Assembly: GCA_023301665.1 (NCBI GenBank)
Contig: JALZUL010000097.1
Location: 1 to 13,320 of the forward strand
DNA: 13,320 nt
From: Ascidiaceihabitans sp.
GTDB lineage: Bacteria > Pseudomonadota > Alphaproteobacteria > Rhodobacterales > Rhodobacteraceae
Direction of reading: 5' to 3'
This document shows, in pieces, positions 1-7,400 of this stretch (positions within the stretch are counted from its first letter, which is position 1; every line of letters begins with the position of its first letter). The notes under the pieces were generated by a model. That model made no database searches, was not told the DNA's origin, and saw only the letters and a program-made list of their open reading frames with translations. The position numbers were made by a program, and so were the translations under genes.

Positions 1-1
1 T

Positions 2-238
2 GCTTTCTGGGATAATAAACTTGATCATATGATTGAGGTCGCGGGCGAGGATCACGTGGGGCTTGGGTCCGATTTTGACGGCGCACCGTTACCACAAGGC
101 ATCACAAGCGCCGCTGATCTGGATGTGTTGCGTACAGGAATGGCGGATCACGGCTACAGCGATGATTTGATAGCAAAGATTTGTAACGAGAACTGGCTTG
201 GCTTTGTCAGCGACAGTCTCGCGCGGTCTAAAGGGTAA
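2..238 (+). CDS. Membrane dipeptidase (peptidase M19), C-terminal fragment
   Basis: Only the last 78 codons are present; the reading frame is open to the left edge, so the gene begins outside the window. The segment DHVGLGSDFDG is the conserved late M19 (renal dipeptidase-like) motif, in which the Asp residues sit close to the binuclear zinc site. The tail (LRTGMADHGYSDDLIAKICNENWL) is also typical: the helix that tells M19 enzymes apart by 'I.GENWLR'-like wording. These zinc enzymes hydrolyse dipeptides, including some with a D-residue at the C-terminal position. The gene is convergent with the MFS exporter gene, 18 bp between stop codons. Family assignment is firm; exact substrate cannot be told from a fragment. 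Confidence 0.85.
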   Translation, partial: AFWDNKLDHMIEVAGEDHVGLGSDFDGAPLPQGITSAADLDVLRTGMADHGYSDDLIAKICNENWLGFVSDSLARSKG

Positions 239-243
239 CGGCA

Positions 244-279
244 CTGTGCGTTGGTGTTAATCAGGACCAACGCCCACAG
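244..279. terminator. Hairpin at the convergent junction, possible terminator
   Basis: GCGTTGGT (248-255) and ACCAACGC (266-273) form a perfect 8-bp stem around a 10-nt loop; after a two-base bulge, CTGT (244-247) pairs with ACAG (276-279). It lies just after the dipeptidase stop, and its loop and right arm contain the stop codon and last codons of the opposing MFS gene. No T-run follows on either strand, so it is not a textbook intrinsic terminator; it could act with Rho or protect transcript ends. Confidence 0.35.
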
Positions 280-1465
280 CGCGGTGTCGGGTGAATAGAC
301 CGATCGCACCAAGCAACAAGACCAAGGCCAACAAAAAGGGAGCGCCAGGGAAATAAATTGGCGCGTTTTCCCCCGTGAAGGCCGCAAAAGTAGTGGTCAT
401 GGCGATGGGCGAGATAATCATCGCCAAAGCTGAGATAGAGGTCAGCGCGCCTTGCAATTCGCCCTGTTGATCATCGCCGACAGCGCGCGACATGATCCCT
501 TGGAGGGCAGGCGTTGCAATGCCCGCTAAGGCGGCGATGGGGATCAAAATAAGGGCCAGCGTTCCCGAGGTGACAACCGCCAACAAAGCAAATGCTAAGA
601 CGTCTAGCCATAGGCCATAAATAACTGTGAGCTGTTCGCCAAAATACTTAAGCGCTGGGCGGATCAGCAGGCCCTGAACAAGCGCGAAACTCAGGCCGAA
701 CAAGCCAAGGGAAAGCCCGATCGTGGTTGGATCCCAATCAAAGCGCTCTTTGCCAAAGTAACTCCAGATCGCGGGGTAGACCGTAAAGGCGACTTGATAG
801 ATAAAAAACACCACCAACAGCGGTGCGATTGTGGGCATTTTACTTAGGATCTTAAAGGCCCCGAACGGGTTCGCACGTTTGATAGAAAAGGGGCGGCGGA
901 TCGCATCTGTCACGGTTTCTTTCAGAACGAAGAAACCAAACACTGCGTTGGCTGCCGATAGTGCCGCCGCTGCGTAAAACGGCGCGCGGGTTCCGTATTC
1001 TGCCAAAATCCCGCCAACCATCGGACCCAACACAAAACCAATCCCAAAGGCTGCTCCGATAAGTCCAAAATTGGCGGCCTTGTCTTCGGGTTTGGAAATA
1101 TCGGCGATATAAGCGTTTGCTGTGGAATGGGTGGCGGCGGTGATCCCACCAATAACCCGCCCAATCAACAACAGCCAAATGGTGCCTGCAACTGCCATAA
1201 CCAAGTAATCGACAGCCATGACCAGCAAAGAAATGAGTAAGACGGGGCGACGACCGAACCGGTCTGACAAGCCCCCAATAACGGGGCCAAATAGGAACTG
1301 CATTGCTGCAAATGATGTGGCAAGCAACCCACCCCAAAGCGCGGCAGACCCCAATGTTCCGCCTCGAACTTGGATCAATAGATCGGGCATAACAGGCATG
1401 ATAAGCCCAATGCCCATCGCATCGATCATGACTGTAAGCATGATGAATATGATCGGTAGCGGCAC
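257..1465 (-). CDS. TetA-like MFS drug/H+ antiporter
   Basis: A 402-residue inner-membrane protein of the major facilitator superfamily, the usual length for 12-TM TetA/TCR exporters. Seen directly: TM1 carries DAMGIGLIMPVMP (Asp15), loop 2-3 carries motif A GGLSDRFGRRPVL (residues 64-76), TM5 carries motif C GAAFGIGFVLGPMVGG (137-152), a TM9 segment carries Asp288 (LWLDVLAFALL), and the second half has PALQGIMS...QQGELQG. All of these align by eye with tetracycline exporters. The start is GTG at 1465, one base after the pcaB stop, with AAGGGG 8 nt upstream. It is the last gene of the operon. Many environmental TetA-like proteins export other compounds, so tetracycline as substrate is only a possibility; export of an aromatic or toxic intermediate would fit the operon equally well. 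Confidence 0.88.
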   Translation of the reverse strand: MPLPIIFIMLTVMIDAMGIGLIMPVMPDLLIQVRGGTLGSAALWGGLLATSFAAMQFLFGPVIGGLSDRFGRRPVLLISLLVMAVDYLVMAVAGTIWLLLIGRVIGGITAATHSTANAYIADISKPEDKAANFGLIGAAFGIGFVLGPMVGGILAEYGTRAPFYAAAALSAANAVFGFFVLKETVTDAIRRPFSIKRANPFGAFKILSKMPTIAPLLVVFFIYQVAFTVYPAIWSYFGKERFDWDPTTIGLSLGLFGLSFALVQGLLIRPALKYFGEQLTVIYGLWLDVLAFALLAVVTSGTLALILIPIAALAGIATPALQGIMSRAVGDDQQGELQGALTSISALAMIISPIAMTTTFAAFTGENAPIYFPGAPFLLALVLLLGAIGLFTRHRAVGVGPD

Positions 1466-1466
1466 C

Positions 1467-2789
1467 TTAGAGGCCCCTTACTTTGACAACAAATGCGCGT
1501 GCTTCATGGGGAGCTTGGCCCATTTGCTTACTGGCTCGGAATGTGTTCGGATCGAGTGCAGGATAGGCTTTGAGCGCCAACGTCCCTAAATCGCCACCGC
1601 TCTCGGCCACTTTTTTGCAAAGCTCTTTGGTGGTTGACTGTGCCTCGGGTCGGGGCATGATTTCGGTCAATGCAAAACTAAGAGCTTCGGCATAGATGAG
1701 CCCGTTGGTGCTTAAGGCTCTGTTCATTTGGTCTGCCTGAGGGGCCAATTTTTGTGTAATGCTCTTGGCATGCTCGAGCGCGGATGCGCCTGATAGCATG
1801 ATCTGGGGCAGGACCATCCATTCCGTGAACCACGCAACGCCATCGCGTTGATGCTGGTGCGCAGCCGCGTTGTGTAGCGACGCACGCAGCCCAGCGGTTT
1901 GATGGGACAACGCCACTAGGGCGCTGGGCCCGATCGGGTTTTGTTTCTGCGGTAGCGTCGATGAGGCACCGCTTTTTCCCAGTGACACCTCCTGAATGTC
2001 GCTGCTGGTGAGCGCGATGAGGCCTTGCCCAATGGTCGCAAGCGCTGACGTAACCCGCGCCATCCAATCCGCAATGCGCAGCACGGGGCTGCGGTCTGTG
2101 TGCCAATTGCGTTGTGGATCATTTAAGCCCAATGCCTTCGCGAGATCTTGGCGTGTTTCATCTGCGAGCGGGCCTAAAGCGGATGAGGTTCCCGCGGCCC
2201 CACCAAGGGAAACCCAAAGAGATGCTGCGCGCACATTTTCCAGTTCCGCCAGCGCATCCAATAACGGCGCACCCCAAGACGCAATGACATAGCCCCAGCT
2301 GGTTGGTGTCGCGTGCTGCCCAAATGTACGCGCGGGCATGGGCTGGTCTGCATATTTTTCAGCCTGGGTGGCCAATGCGTTTAGAATTGTTTTTAGGTCC
2401 GCCTCTGCCAACAGCAATGCTTGGCGTAGGCGCAGCATCAATGCGGTGTCGATGATATCTTGGCTGGTGGCTCCGAAATGCACAAAGGCGCTGTGCTCAG
2501 GCGCTTCCATTTCCTTACGAAAAGCGTCGACAAGCCCCGGTACACAAACACCATTTTCACCGGTTGACGCGGCGATGGCACCCGGGTCAATCGCGATTTC
2601 CAAGCTCGCGCGGTGAATGGCCGCGCCGCTGAGCTCCGGTATAACCCCCTGTTTGCCTTGCACTTTGGCAAGTGCCCCTTCGACCAGAAGCATAGCGCGC
2701 ACAGCCGCACTGTCCGTGAACAAGCGCCCCATTTCACCAGCCGAGAAGAGTTTCGCAAAAAGTGGGCTGTCAAAAACGCTAGCTGCCAT
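1467..2789 (-). CDS. pcaB: 3-carboxy-cis,cis-muconate cycloisomerase
   Basis: A 440-residue member of the fumarase/argininosuccinate lyase superfamily, close to the usual PcaB length. It cyclises 3-carboxy-cis,cis-muconate to 4-carboxymuconolactone in the protocatechuate branch of the beta-ketoadipate pathway, in the cytoplasm as a tetramer. Visible superfamily signatures are HFGATSQDI (residues 104-112), TFGQHATPTSWG around 155-166 and GASSTLPQKQNP (274-285), the flexible-loop signature. Adenylosuccinate lyase is the main alternative, but the 'GATSQD', 'GQ.A.PT.WG' and 'WH..R' wording and the pcaD neighbour favour PcaB. ATG at 2789 is preceded by AGGA about 11 nt upstream; the gene begins 16 bp after the pcaD stop. 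Confidence 0.92.
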   Translation of the reverse strand: MAASVFDSPLFAKLFSAGEMGRLFTDSAAVRAMLLVEGALAKVQGKQGVIPELSGAAIHRASLEIAIDPGAIAASTGENGVCVPGLVDAFRKEMEAPEHSAFVHFGATSQDIIDTALMLRLRQALLLAEADLKTILNALATQAEKYADQPMPARTFGQHATPTSWGYVIASWGAPLLDALAELENVRAASLWVSLGGAAGTSSALGPLADETRQDLAKALGLNDPQRNWHTDRSPVLRIADWMARVTSALATIGQGLIALTSSDIQEVSLGKSGASSTLPQKQNPIGPSALVALSHQTAGLRASLHNAAAHQHQRDGVAWFTEWMVLPQIMLSGASALEHAKSITQKLAPQADQMNRALSTNGLIYAEALSFALTEIMPRPEAQSTTKELCKKVAESGGDLGTLALKAYPALDPNTFRASKQMGQAPHEARAFVVKVRGL

Positions 2790-2805
2790 TTTTTAATAAG
2801 TCCTG

Positions 2806-3594
2806 TTAGATATGTCCGGTGGAGCGCATGAATTCGGTCAAAAGCCGCGCGAATTCTTGGGGGTGCTCCACGCAAGGTAAGTGCCCAGCTTTGCGGATCA
2901 AGTGGAACTGGCTGCCCGGAATAAGATCAGCGGTTTCGCGTACTAGATCAGGTGGGGTTGAACCATCTTCAGAGCCTGCAATGGCCAACGTAGGTAGGCG
3001 CAAACTCGCAGTGGGCGTGTAGAAATCCGTGCCAGAGATCGCAGCGCAGCATCCCACGTAACCCTCGGTTGGTTGTGAGGTGACCATGTCGCGCCAAAAG
3101 CTAACGTCAGGTCCTGCACGAAAGGCTTTGGAAAACCAGCGTTCCATCACTGAATCTGCTAGGGCCTCGATACCGGCGCTTTTGACCGTTTCGATACGGT
3201 CGTTCCACATGGCCTGATTGCCAATTTTTGCAGCCGTGTTGGACAAGACCATCGTGCGAACCAAATCGAGCCGTTTAACAGCCAAGCCTTGTGCGATCAT
3301 CCCGCCAACGGAGAGGCCCACAAACAATGCGTCTTTGAAACCTGTGTGCTCCATCAACTTTTCAGTGTCAGACACCATCGCCCCCATTGAATAGGGCGCA
3401 GGCGGGCAAGAGCTTTGCCCGTGACCGCGTTTGTCAAAGCGTAAAATCCGCAAGCCTTTTGGCAACAACGGCATGATTGGGTCCCATAGGTGCAGGTCCG
3501 TCCCAAGAGAGTTGGCAAAGACCACCGGTGCGCCATCGTCTGGCCCTTCAATGCGGTAATGTAATTTTACGGTGCCTAAATCAGCAAAACTCAT
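2806..3594 (-). CDS. pcaD: 3-oxoadipate enol-lactonase
   Basis: A 262-residue alpha/beta hydrolase, the normal length of PcaD. It hydrolyses 3-oxoadipate enol-lactone to 3-oxoadipate, the step where the catechol and protocatechuate branches have merged. The catalytic triad is readable: nucleophile Ser95 in GLSVGG (93-98), Asp210 in AGSEDGSTPP and His238 in KAGHLPCVEHP. The oxyanion segment FANSLGTDLHLWD (26-38) and FDKRGHGQS are typical of PcaD. The ATG start lies 3 bp downstream of the stop of the preceding nuclease-fold gene, with AGGAG about 12 nt upstream. Direct linkage to pcaB supports the specific call over a generic hydrolase. No pcaC fusion is present: the protein ends straight after the hydrolase domain. 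Confidence 0.92.
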   Translation of the reverse strand: MSFADLGTVKLHYRIEGPDDGAPVVFANSLGTDLHLWDPIMPLLPKGLRILRFDKRGHGQSSCPPAPYSMGAMVSDTEKLMEHTGFKDALFVGLSVGGMIAQGLAVKRLDLVRTMVLSNTAAKIGNQAMWNDRIETVKSAGIEALADSVMERWFSKAFRAGPDVSFWRDMVTSQPTEGYVGCCAAISGTDFYTPTASLRLPTLAIAGSEDGSTPPDLVRETADLIPGSQFHLIRKAGHLPCVEHPQEFARLLTEFMRSTGHI

Positions 3595-3597
3595 GAG

Positions 3598-4794
3598 TTA
3601 TCGTGTCTCCTGTTGGTCGTTCAGACGCATATGGGCGATGATTTGTCCGTGGTCTGAAGCGAGTTTATTATAGGGGGCCTCGGGGTGGCTTCCATCGGTC
3701 AGATGGTCATTCAGAACGCTGAAATATTCCATTTCACCCAAGCTGTTCGGGGCATCTGCCAAGAAGTGGCGCGACATGTAAATTTGATCGATGCTCTCGA
3801 AATTGCCCCCAAAGGCGGCTGTGAATACCATGTCGCGGGCAGATTTACGCACGAATTGTTTTTCAGCAGAATGTAAACGCACGCTTTCGATGTCTTCGGT
3901 GATTTGAACATTTTGTTCTTTGGAATAGCGCTCGTTTGAGGCTTTGGCATCGTGGCGTAGCATCCACGAATAATTCTTGAACGGTGCTTCACCGCTGATG
4001 ATTTCGCTGCTGACGGCGTGTTCGCCGTCATTAAAATCACCCATGACCATAACTGGTCTGCCCGCTTGCAGTTCCTCGACAATCAGGCGGCGCAAAACAC
4101 AGGCTTCCGCCATCCGCCGCATCGATGCGCGCATCGCACCCATCGCACGCCCAACAGGGTCATAAGCGGTCAAATCGGCTTCCGCAGGGAATTGCGCGCC
4201 TTCGGGCATGTCATATTCACCGAGTTTGGATTTGAGATGGCAATTGAAAACAGTCACCACCGCATCACCAAGGGGAATACGCACCTTAAGGATCGGACGG
4301 GACAGCCGGTGCAAAACATAGCTGCCGGTTTGGCTGGTGCCAGTCCAGTTGATTTGATCTTCCTCAAGGTCTTGGATCACCTCAGGTTCCCCCACGAAAC
4401 CAAATCGCGATAGGATCGCAAGGCCCGGACGGCGTTGGCCCGGTGCTCCGTCATTTAGGTTCGGTGCGAAGGCGAGTGCTGCATCGGTGTAAGGCGAATA
4501 GGCGAGTTTGCGAAAGATCGCTTTCTTGCGATAGCGTTTGTTCTTTCCCGGTATGTGCGCCTCATTGGCTTGGATACCTTCGGCGTCGGCCTCTGCAATG
4601 ACATCGCGCAGAGCGCTTTCGTCAAAGATCTCTTGAAAACCGACGATATCGGCATCCATGGTTTGCAATTGCTCTGCCAGCCAATCAGCTTTCCACGCAT
4701 ATTCCTCGGGTGTGTATTTTTGGAATTTGTAATATTCTTGGTCTGCCCCAATCAGGTTTTTGACGTTGAAACTGGCGATGGTGAAACGTGTCAT
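3598..4794 (-). CDS. Endonuclease/exonuclease/phosphatase-fold protein
   Basis: A 398-residue protein with the EEP (DNase I-like) fold; family members are metal-dependent phosphodiesterases or phosphatases acting on nucleic acids, phospholipids or phosphoinositides. Motifs in order: SFNVKNL with Asn10, GFQEIF with Glu55 (metal ligand), FNCHLKSK, VMGDFND, and SDHGQI near the C-terminus with the Asp381-His382 pair. I chose ATG at 4794, one base after the dehydratase stop, because GGAG sits 6 nt upstream and the fold's first strand begins at once. A longer reading frame to 4875 would add 27 low-complexity residues overlapping the dehydratase gene. No signal peptide is evident, so it is probably cytoplasmic. 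Substrate unknown. Its place inside a catabolic operon is unexplained. Confidence 0.82.
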   Translation of the reverse strand: MTRFTIASFNVKNLIGADQEYYKFQKYTPEEYAWKADWLAEQLQTMDADIVGFQEIFDESALRDVIAEADAEGIQANEAHIPGKNKRYRKKAIFRKLAYSPYTDAALAFAPNLNDGAPGQRRPGLAILSRFGFVGEPEVIQDLEEDQINWTGTSQTGSYVLHRLSRPILKVRIPLGDAVVTVFNCHLKSKLGEYDMPEGAQFPAEADLTAYDPVGRAMGAMRASMRRMAEACVLRRLIVEELQAGRPVMVMGDFNDGEHAVSSEIISGEAPFKNYSWMLRHDAKASNERYSKEQNVQITEDIESVRLHSAEKQFVRKSARDMVFTAAFGGNFESIDQIYMSRHFLADAPNSLGEMEYFSVLNDHLTDGSHPEAPYNKLASDHGQIIAHMRLNDQQETR

Positions 4795-4795
4795 A

Positions 4796-5770
4796 TCAAG
4801 CTCCAAAGCGGGATAGGGCGGATTGGAAAACGGTGGCGTCAACATTGCCGCCAGAGATGACGACGATGACGTCATCCCCTTCTATTTCATCTTGACGGAA
4901 AAGGGCAGAGGCAAGCGCCACCGCGCCACCCGGCTCGACCACAAGTTTGAGGCGGTTAAAGGCGTGGACCATTGTTTTCATGACTTCGTCCTCTGATACG
5001 ATAAGCCCTGCGCCACAAAGACGATGCATGATTGGAAAGGTAATCTCTCCGGGTTGTGGGGTAATGATCGCATCACAAATATTACCAGAGGCGCGATCGT
5101 TCTTTTCGATCTCACCAGATTTGAGCGAACGCGCCACATCGTCAAATCCTTCGGGTTCTGCGGGGCGCACGCGCATTTGGGGGGCGTCCGCCTCCAGTGC
5201 CAAAGCGATGCCACCTGTTAGCCCACCACCGCCACAACAAACGACAACGTCAGCTTTGGTAACGCCATGCGCTGCCGCTTGTTCGGCGATTTCAAGGCCA
5301 ACAGTGCCTTGACCCGCAATCACTTGTGGCTCATCGAATGGTTTGATCAGGGTCAGCCCACGCTCTTTCGATAGTTTGTCACCAATGGCATCACGATCCT
5401 CAGAACCACGTTCGTAAAGCACCACCTCAGCGCCAAGGGCGCGGGTGTTGGCGATTTTTAAGGCAGGTGCATCTGAGGGCATGATGATAACGGCGCTTGT
5501 GCCATGTTCGCGGGCGGCAAAGGCAACGCCTTGGGCGTGATTGCCGCTTGAAAATGCAATCACGCCCTGATCGCGGACTGTTGGATCAAGAGCAGACAGC
5601 GCCGACCAACCGCCGCGAAATTTAAAGCTGCCGGTGTGTTGAAGACACTCAGGTTTCACCCAAACGCGCCGACCTGCGATCTCGTCCAAATAGGGAGAGT
5701 TCAACAGAGGTGTACGGCGTGCATGCCCGTCCAAGCGTTTTTGGGCGGCGCGGATCATATCGATGTTCAT
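4796..5770 (-). CDS. PLP-dependent threonine/serine dehydratase
   Basis: A 324-residue fold-type II PLP enzyme, the length of short (TdcB-like or serine racemase-like) dehydratases without a C-terminal ACT domain, so no feedback control by isoleucine is expected. Lys50 in TGSFKFRGG is the Schiff-base lysine; SSGNHAQG (74-81) is the substrate/phosphate-side loop; GGGGL (180-184) binds the PLP phosphate; SGGNVD lies near the end. It probably deaminates L-threonine or L-serine to a 2-oxo acid plus ammonia. Serine racemase or 3-hydroxyaspartate dehydratase activity, known among close relatives, cannot be excluded. The ATG at 5770 forms an ATGA overlap with the hydrolase stop and has GGAG 8 nt upstream; a TTG 18 bp earlier is less likely. 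Confidence 0.85.
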   Translation of the reverse strand: MNIDMIRAAQKRLDGHARRTPLLNSPYLDEIAGRRVWVKPECLQHTGSFKFRGGWSALSALDPTVRDQGVIAFSSGNHAQGVAFAAREHGTSAVIIMPSDAPALKIANTRALGAEVVLYERGSEDRDAIGDKLSKERGLTLIKPFDEPQVIAGQGTVGLEIAEQAAAHGVTKADVVVCCGGGGLTGGIALALEADAPQMRVRPAEPEGFDDVARSLKSGEIEKNDRASGNICDAIITPQPGEITFPIMHRLCGAGLIVSEDEVMKTMVHAFNRLKLVVEPGGAVALASALFRQDEIEGDDVIVVISGGNVDATVFQSALSRFGA

Positions 5771-6585
5771 ATTATTTTCTCCAGCCAAGCGGTTATGGCG
5801 TCAACGGATTGTGGTTCATCTAAGAACGGTATGTGTGCGCGATCGGGCACAGTTGCCGCAATCATGTCGGGGCGTCTTTCTTGCATCTTGGAAAGTGTTT
5901 GTGCTGTGAGGAGATCGGAATTTGCGCCACGGATACAACAAAGTGGCTTGCCTTTCAGCGCATCAAAGAATGGCCAAAGGTCCGGCTTTTCCGTGGGCTT
6001 CTCAATCGCGTCGCGCAATTTGGGATCGTAAGTAAAGTTTAGACCTACGTCGTCTTTGACATAGAGCTTTTGCGCTTCGGCCATCCAGCGTGATTTCGGT
6101 ACGTTGGCAAAGCCGGTTAGCGCTTTTTCAAGAGCTTCTGCCGCGTCTTCAAAGGTGGATGCGGTTGGGCGACGTCCTAAATAGGTCATGACGCTTTCTA
6201 AACCCTCGGCCGCGAGCTCTGGGCCGATGTCATTTAACGCAACACCTAGAAGGCGCTGTGGGACAAAGGCGGCAAGACCCATCGCAATGAGACCACCACG
6301 TGAGGTTCCAATAATAGCGGCAGCTTCAAGCTTTAGGTGATCAAGCAGCTCGATTGCATCACGGGATTCGATGGGCACCGTGTAGTTTTGCCAGTTTTGA
6401 TCCCAATCCGATTGTCCGCGCCCACGATAATCAAGTCGGATCACGCGGTGATTTGATAACACCGGTGCAACGTAGTCGAAATCTTGACCAGTTCGGGTAA
6501 GCCCGGCCAAACATAAGATGGGCAGGCCGCTCCCTTCATCAGTGTAGTGGAGCGACAGGCCATCAGAGGTCGTAAACTTTGGCAT
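5767..6585 (-). CDS. Alpha/beta hydrolase, substrate unknown
   Basis: A 272-residue single-domain alpha/beta hydrolase. The triad can be read as Ser95 in the nucleophile elbow GTSRGG (93-98), Asp224 (ANSDLL) and His251 (DRAHIPFLDEP). LDYRGRGQSD (51-60) is the usual strand-4 loop and CLAGLTRTGQDFD (25-37) the oxyanion region. The Ser nucleophile argues against a haloalkane or haloacetate dehalogenase, which would use Asp, although the gene follows a haloacid dehalogenase gene. The ATG at 6585 shares one base with the dehalogenase stop (TGATG), a sign of translational coupling; a TTG one codon earlier is possible. Esterase, lactonase or C-C hydrolase activity is all open. Confidence 0.8.
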   Translation of the reverse strand: MPKFTTSDGLSLHYTDEGSGLPILCLAGLTRTGQDFDYVAPVLSNHRVIRLDYRGRGQSDWDQNWQNYTVPIESRDAIELLDHLKLEAAAIIGTSRGGLIAMGLAAFVPQRLLGVALNDIGPELAAEGLESVMTYLGRRPTASTFEDAAEALEKALTGFANVPKSRWMAEAQKLYVKDDVGLNFTYDPKLRDAIEKPTEKPDLWPFFDALKGKPLCCIRGANSDLLTAQTLSKMQERRPDMIAATVPDRAHIPFLDEPQSVDAITAWLEKII

Positions 6586-7271
6586 CAAAGACCTGCCAGT
6601 TTCGGGATGTCAGTGAGGTCACTTAGTTGGTGCTGTGGGGTCCAAGGCAGGCGGTCCACAGGTTCTTTGGCGCGGTTGACCCATGCGGTCGTGAAGCCGT
6701 AGCCAGCAGCGCCAGCTGCGTCCCAGCCATTTGAGGATACAAACAACACCTCGTCCTTCGCGCAATTAAAACGCTGACCAACCAAATCGTAAATACGCGC
6801 GTCAGGTTTGAAAATACCAACACTTTCAACCGATAGGTTGGCATCAAGTAGCGCGCCAATACCTGCCGATTTGACAGCGCCCTCTAACATTGCGGGCGAG
6901 CCATTGGACAAAATAGCGGTGTTTAACCCTGCTTCTTTTAAGGTTTGCAACATTTTGGGAACTTCGGGGTAGGCCTGCAGTTCCCAATATAAAGCCAAAA
7001 GACGTTCGCGCAGGGCAGGGTCGCCGTCTACGCCTGTTTTCTCAAGTGCCCAATCAAGACCATCTTGGGTGACTTGCCAAAAATCCGTATGTGCATCGGT
7101 GATGGCGCGCAGCCACGTGTATTGCAGTTGTTTTAAGCGCCAGTGATCCGCGAGCTGGGGCCAATTGTCTTTGATTTGTGAAAAGGCAGGTTCGCTTGCG
7201 GCTTGGCGTGCGGCAGCTGCTACGTCAAACAATGTACCATAGGCGTCGAAAATACAGGTGGTGATTGGCAT
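6585..7271 (-). CDS. Haloacid dehalogenase type II (L-2-haloacid dehalogenase)
   Basis: A 228-residue HAD-superfamily protein, the usual length of L-2-haloacid dehalogenases, which turn (S)-2-haloalkanoic acids into (R)-2-hydroxy acids. Compared from memory with L-DEX of Pseudomonas sp. YL, each catalytic residue is present: Asp9 (nucleophile) and Thr13 in DAYGTLFD, Arg45 in HWRLKQLQYTWLR, Ser122 in LSNGS, Lys155 and Tyr161 in FKPDARIY, and Ser179, Asn181 and Asp184 in FVSSNGWDAAG. That supports a true dehalogenase rather than a sugar-phosphate phosphatase. It is the first gene of the operon; ATG at 7271 has AGGAG 7 nt upstream (7279-7283). Natural substrate in this organism is unknown; halogenated acids are common in seawater. 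Confidence 0.88.
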   Translation of the reverse strand: MPITTCIFDAYGTLFDVAAAARQAASEPAFSQIKDNWPQLADHWRLKQLQYTWLRAITDAHTDFWQVTQDGLDWALEKTGVDGDPALRERLLALYWELQAYPEVPKMLQTLKEAGLNTAILSNGSPAMLEGAVKSAGIGALLDANLSVESVGIFKPDARIYDLVGQRFNCAKDEVLFVSSNGWDAAGAAGYGFTTAWVNRAKEPVDRLPWTPQHQLSDLTDIPKLAGL

Positions 7272-7400
7272 GTGCGGTCTCCTCTTTGAGGTACACTGGC
7301 ACGGGCTTTAAGAAACCAAAAGAGCAAAAGACCGCTTTACCATCGGGGCGATTTAAGGGCAGTGTGCCGCAAATTTTTTATAAGACATGAAGGACATGGC
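7272..7400. promoter_or_regulatory. Divergent intergenic region (dehalogenase operon / FKBP gene)
   Basis: These 129 bp separate the first gene of the minus-strand operon from the FKBP gene, so promoters for both directions must lie here or in the gene ends. AT-rich stretches occur (a T-run at 7374-7379 followed by TATAAG at 7379-7384), but I cannot find a convincing -35/-10 pair on either strand. No obvious inverted repeat for a local regulator was seen, and no regulator gene such as pcaQ or pcaR is adjacent. Confidence 0.35.
7390..7394 (+). promoter_or_regulatory. Ribosome binding site deciding the FKBP GTG start
   Basis: AAGGA lies 6 nt before GTG 7401. This favours GTG 7401 over the in-frame GTG at 7362, which would add 13 residues (MCRKFFIRHEGHG) that do not belong to the FKBP fold. 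Confidence 0.6.

Noticed and set aside
248..259. A 12-base match (GCGTTGGTGTTA) between 248-259 and 12168-12179.
   Set aside because: Isolated, with no flanking similarity; could arise by chance and has no mobile-element features.
4795..4875. 27-codon N-terminal extension of the EEP protein.
   Set aside because: It would overlap the dehydratase C-terminus, is low-complexity (serine run) and the internal ATG at 4794 has the proper ribosome site.
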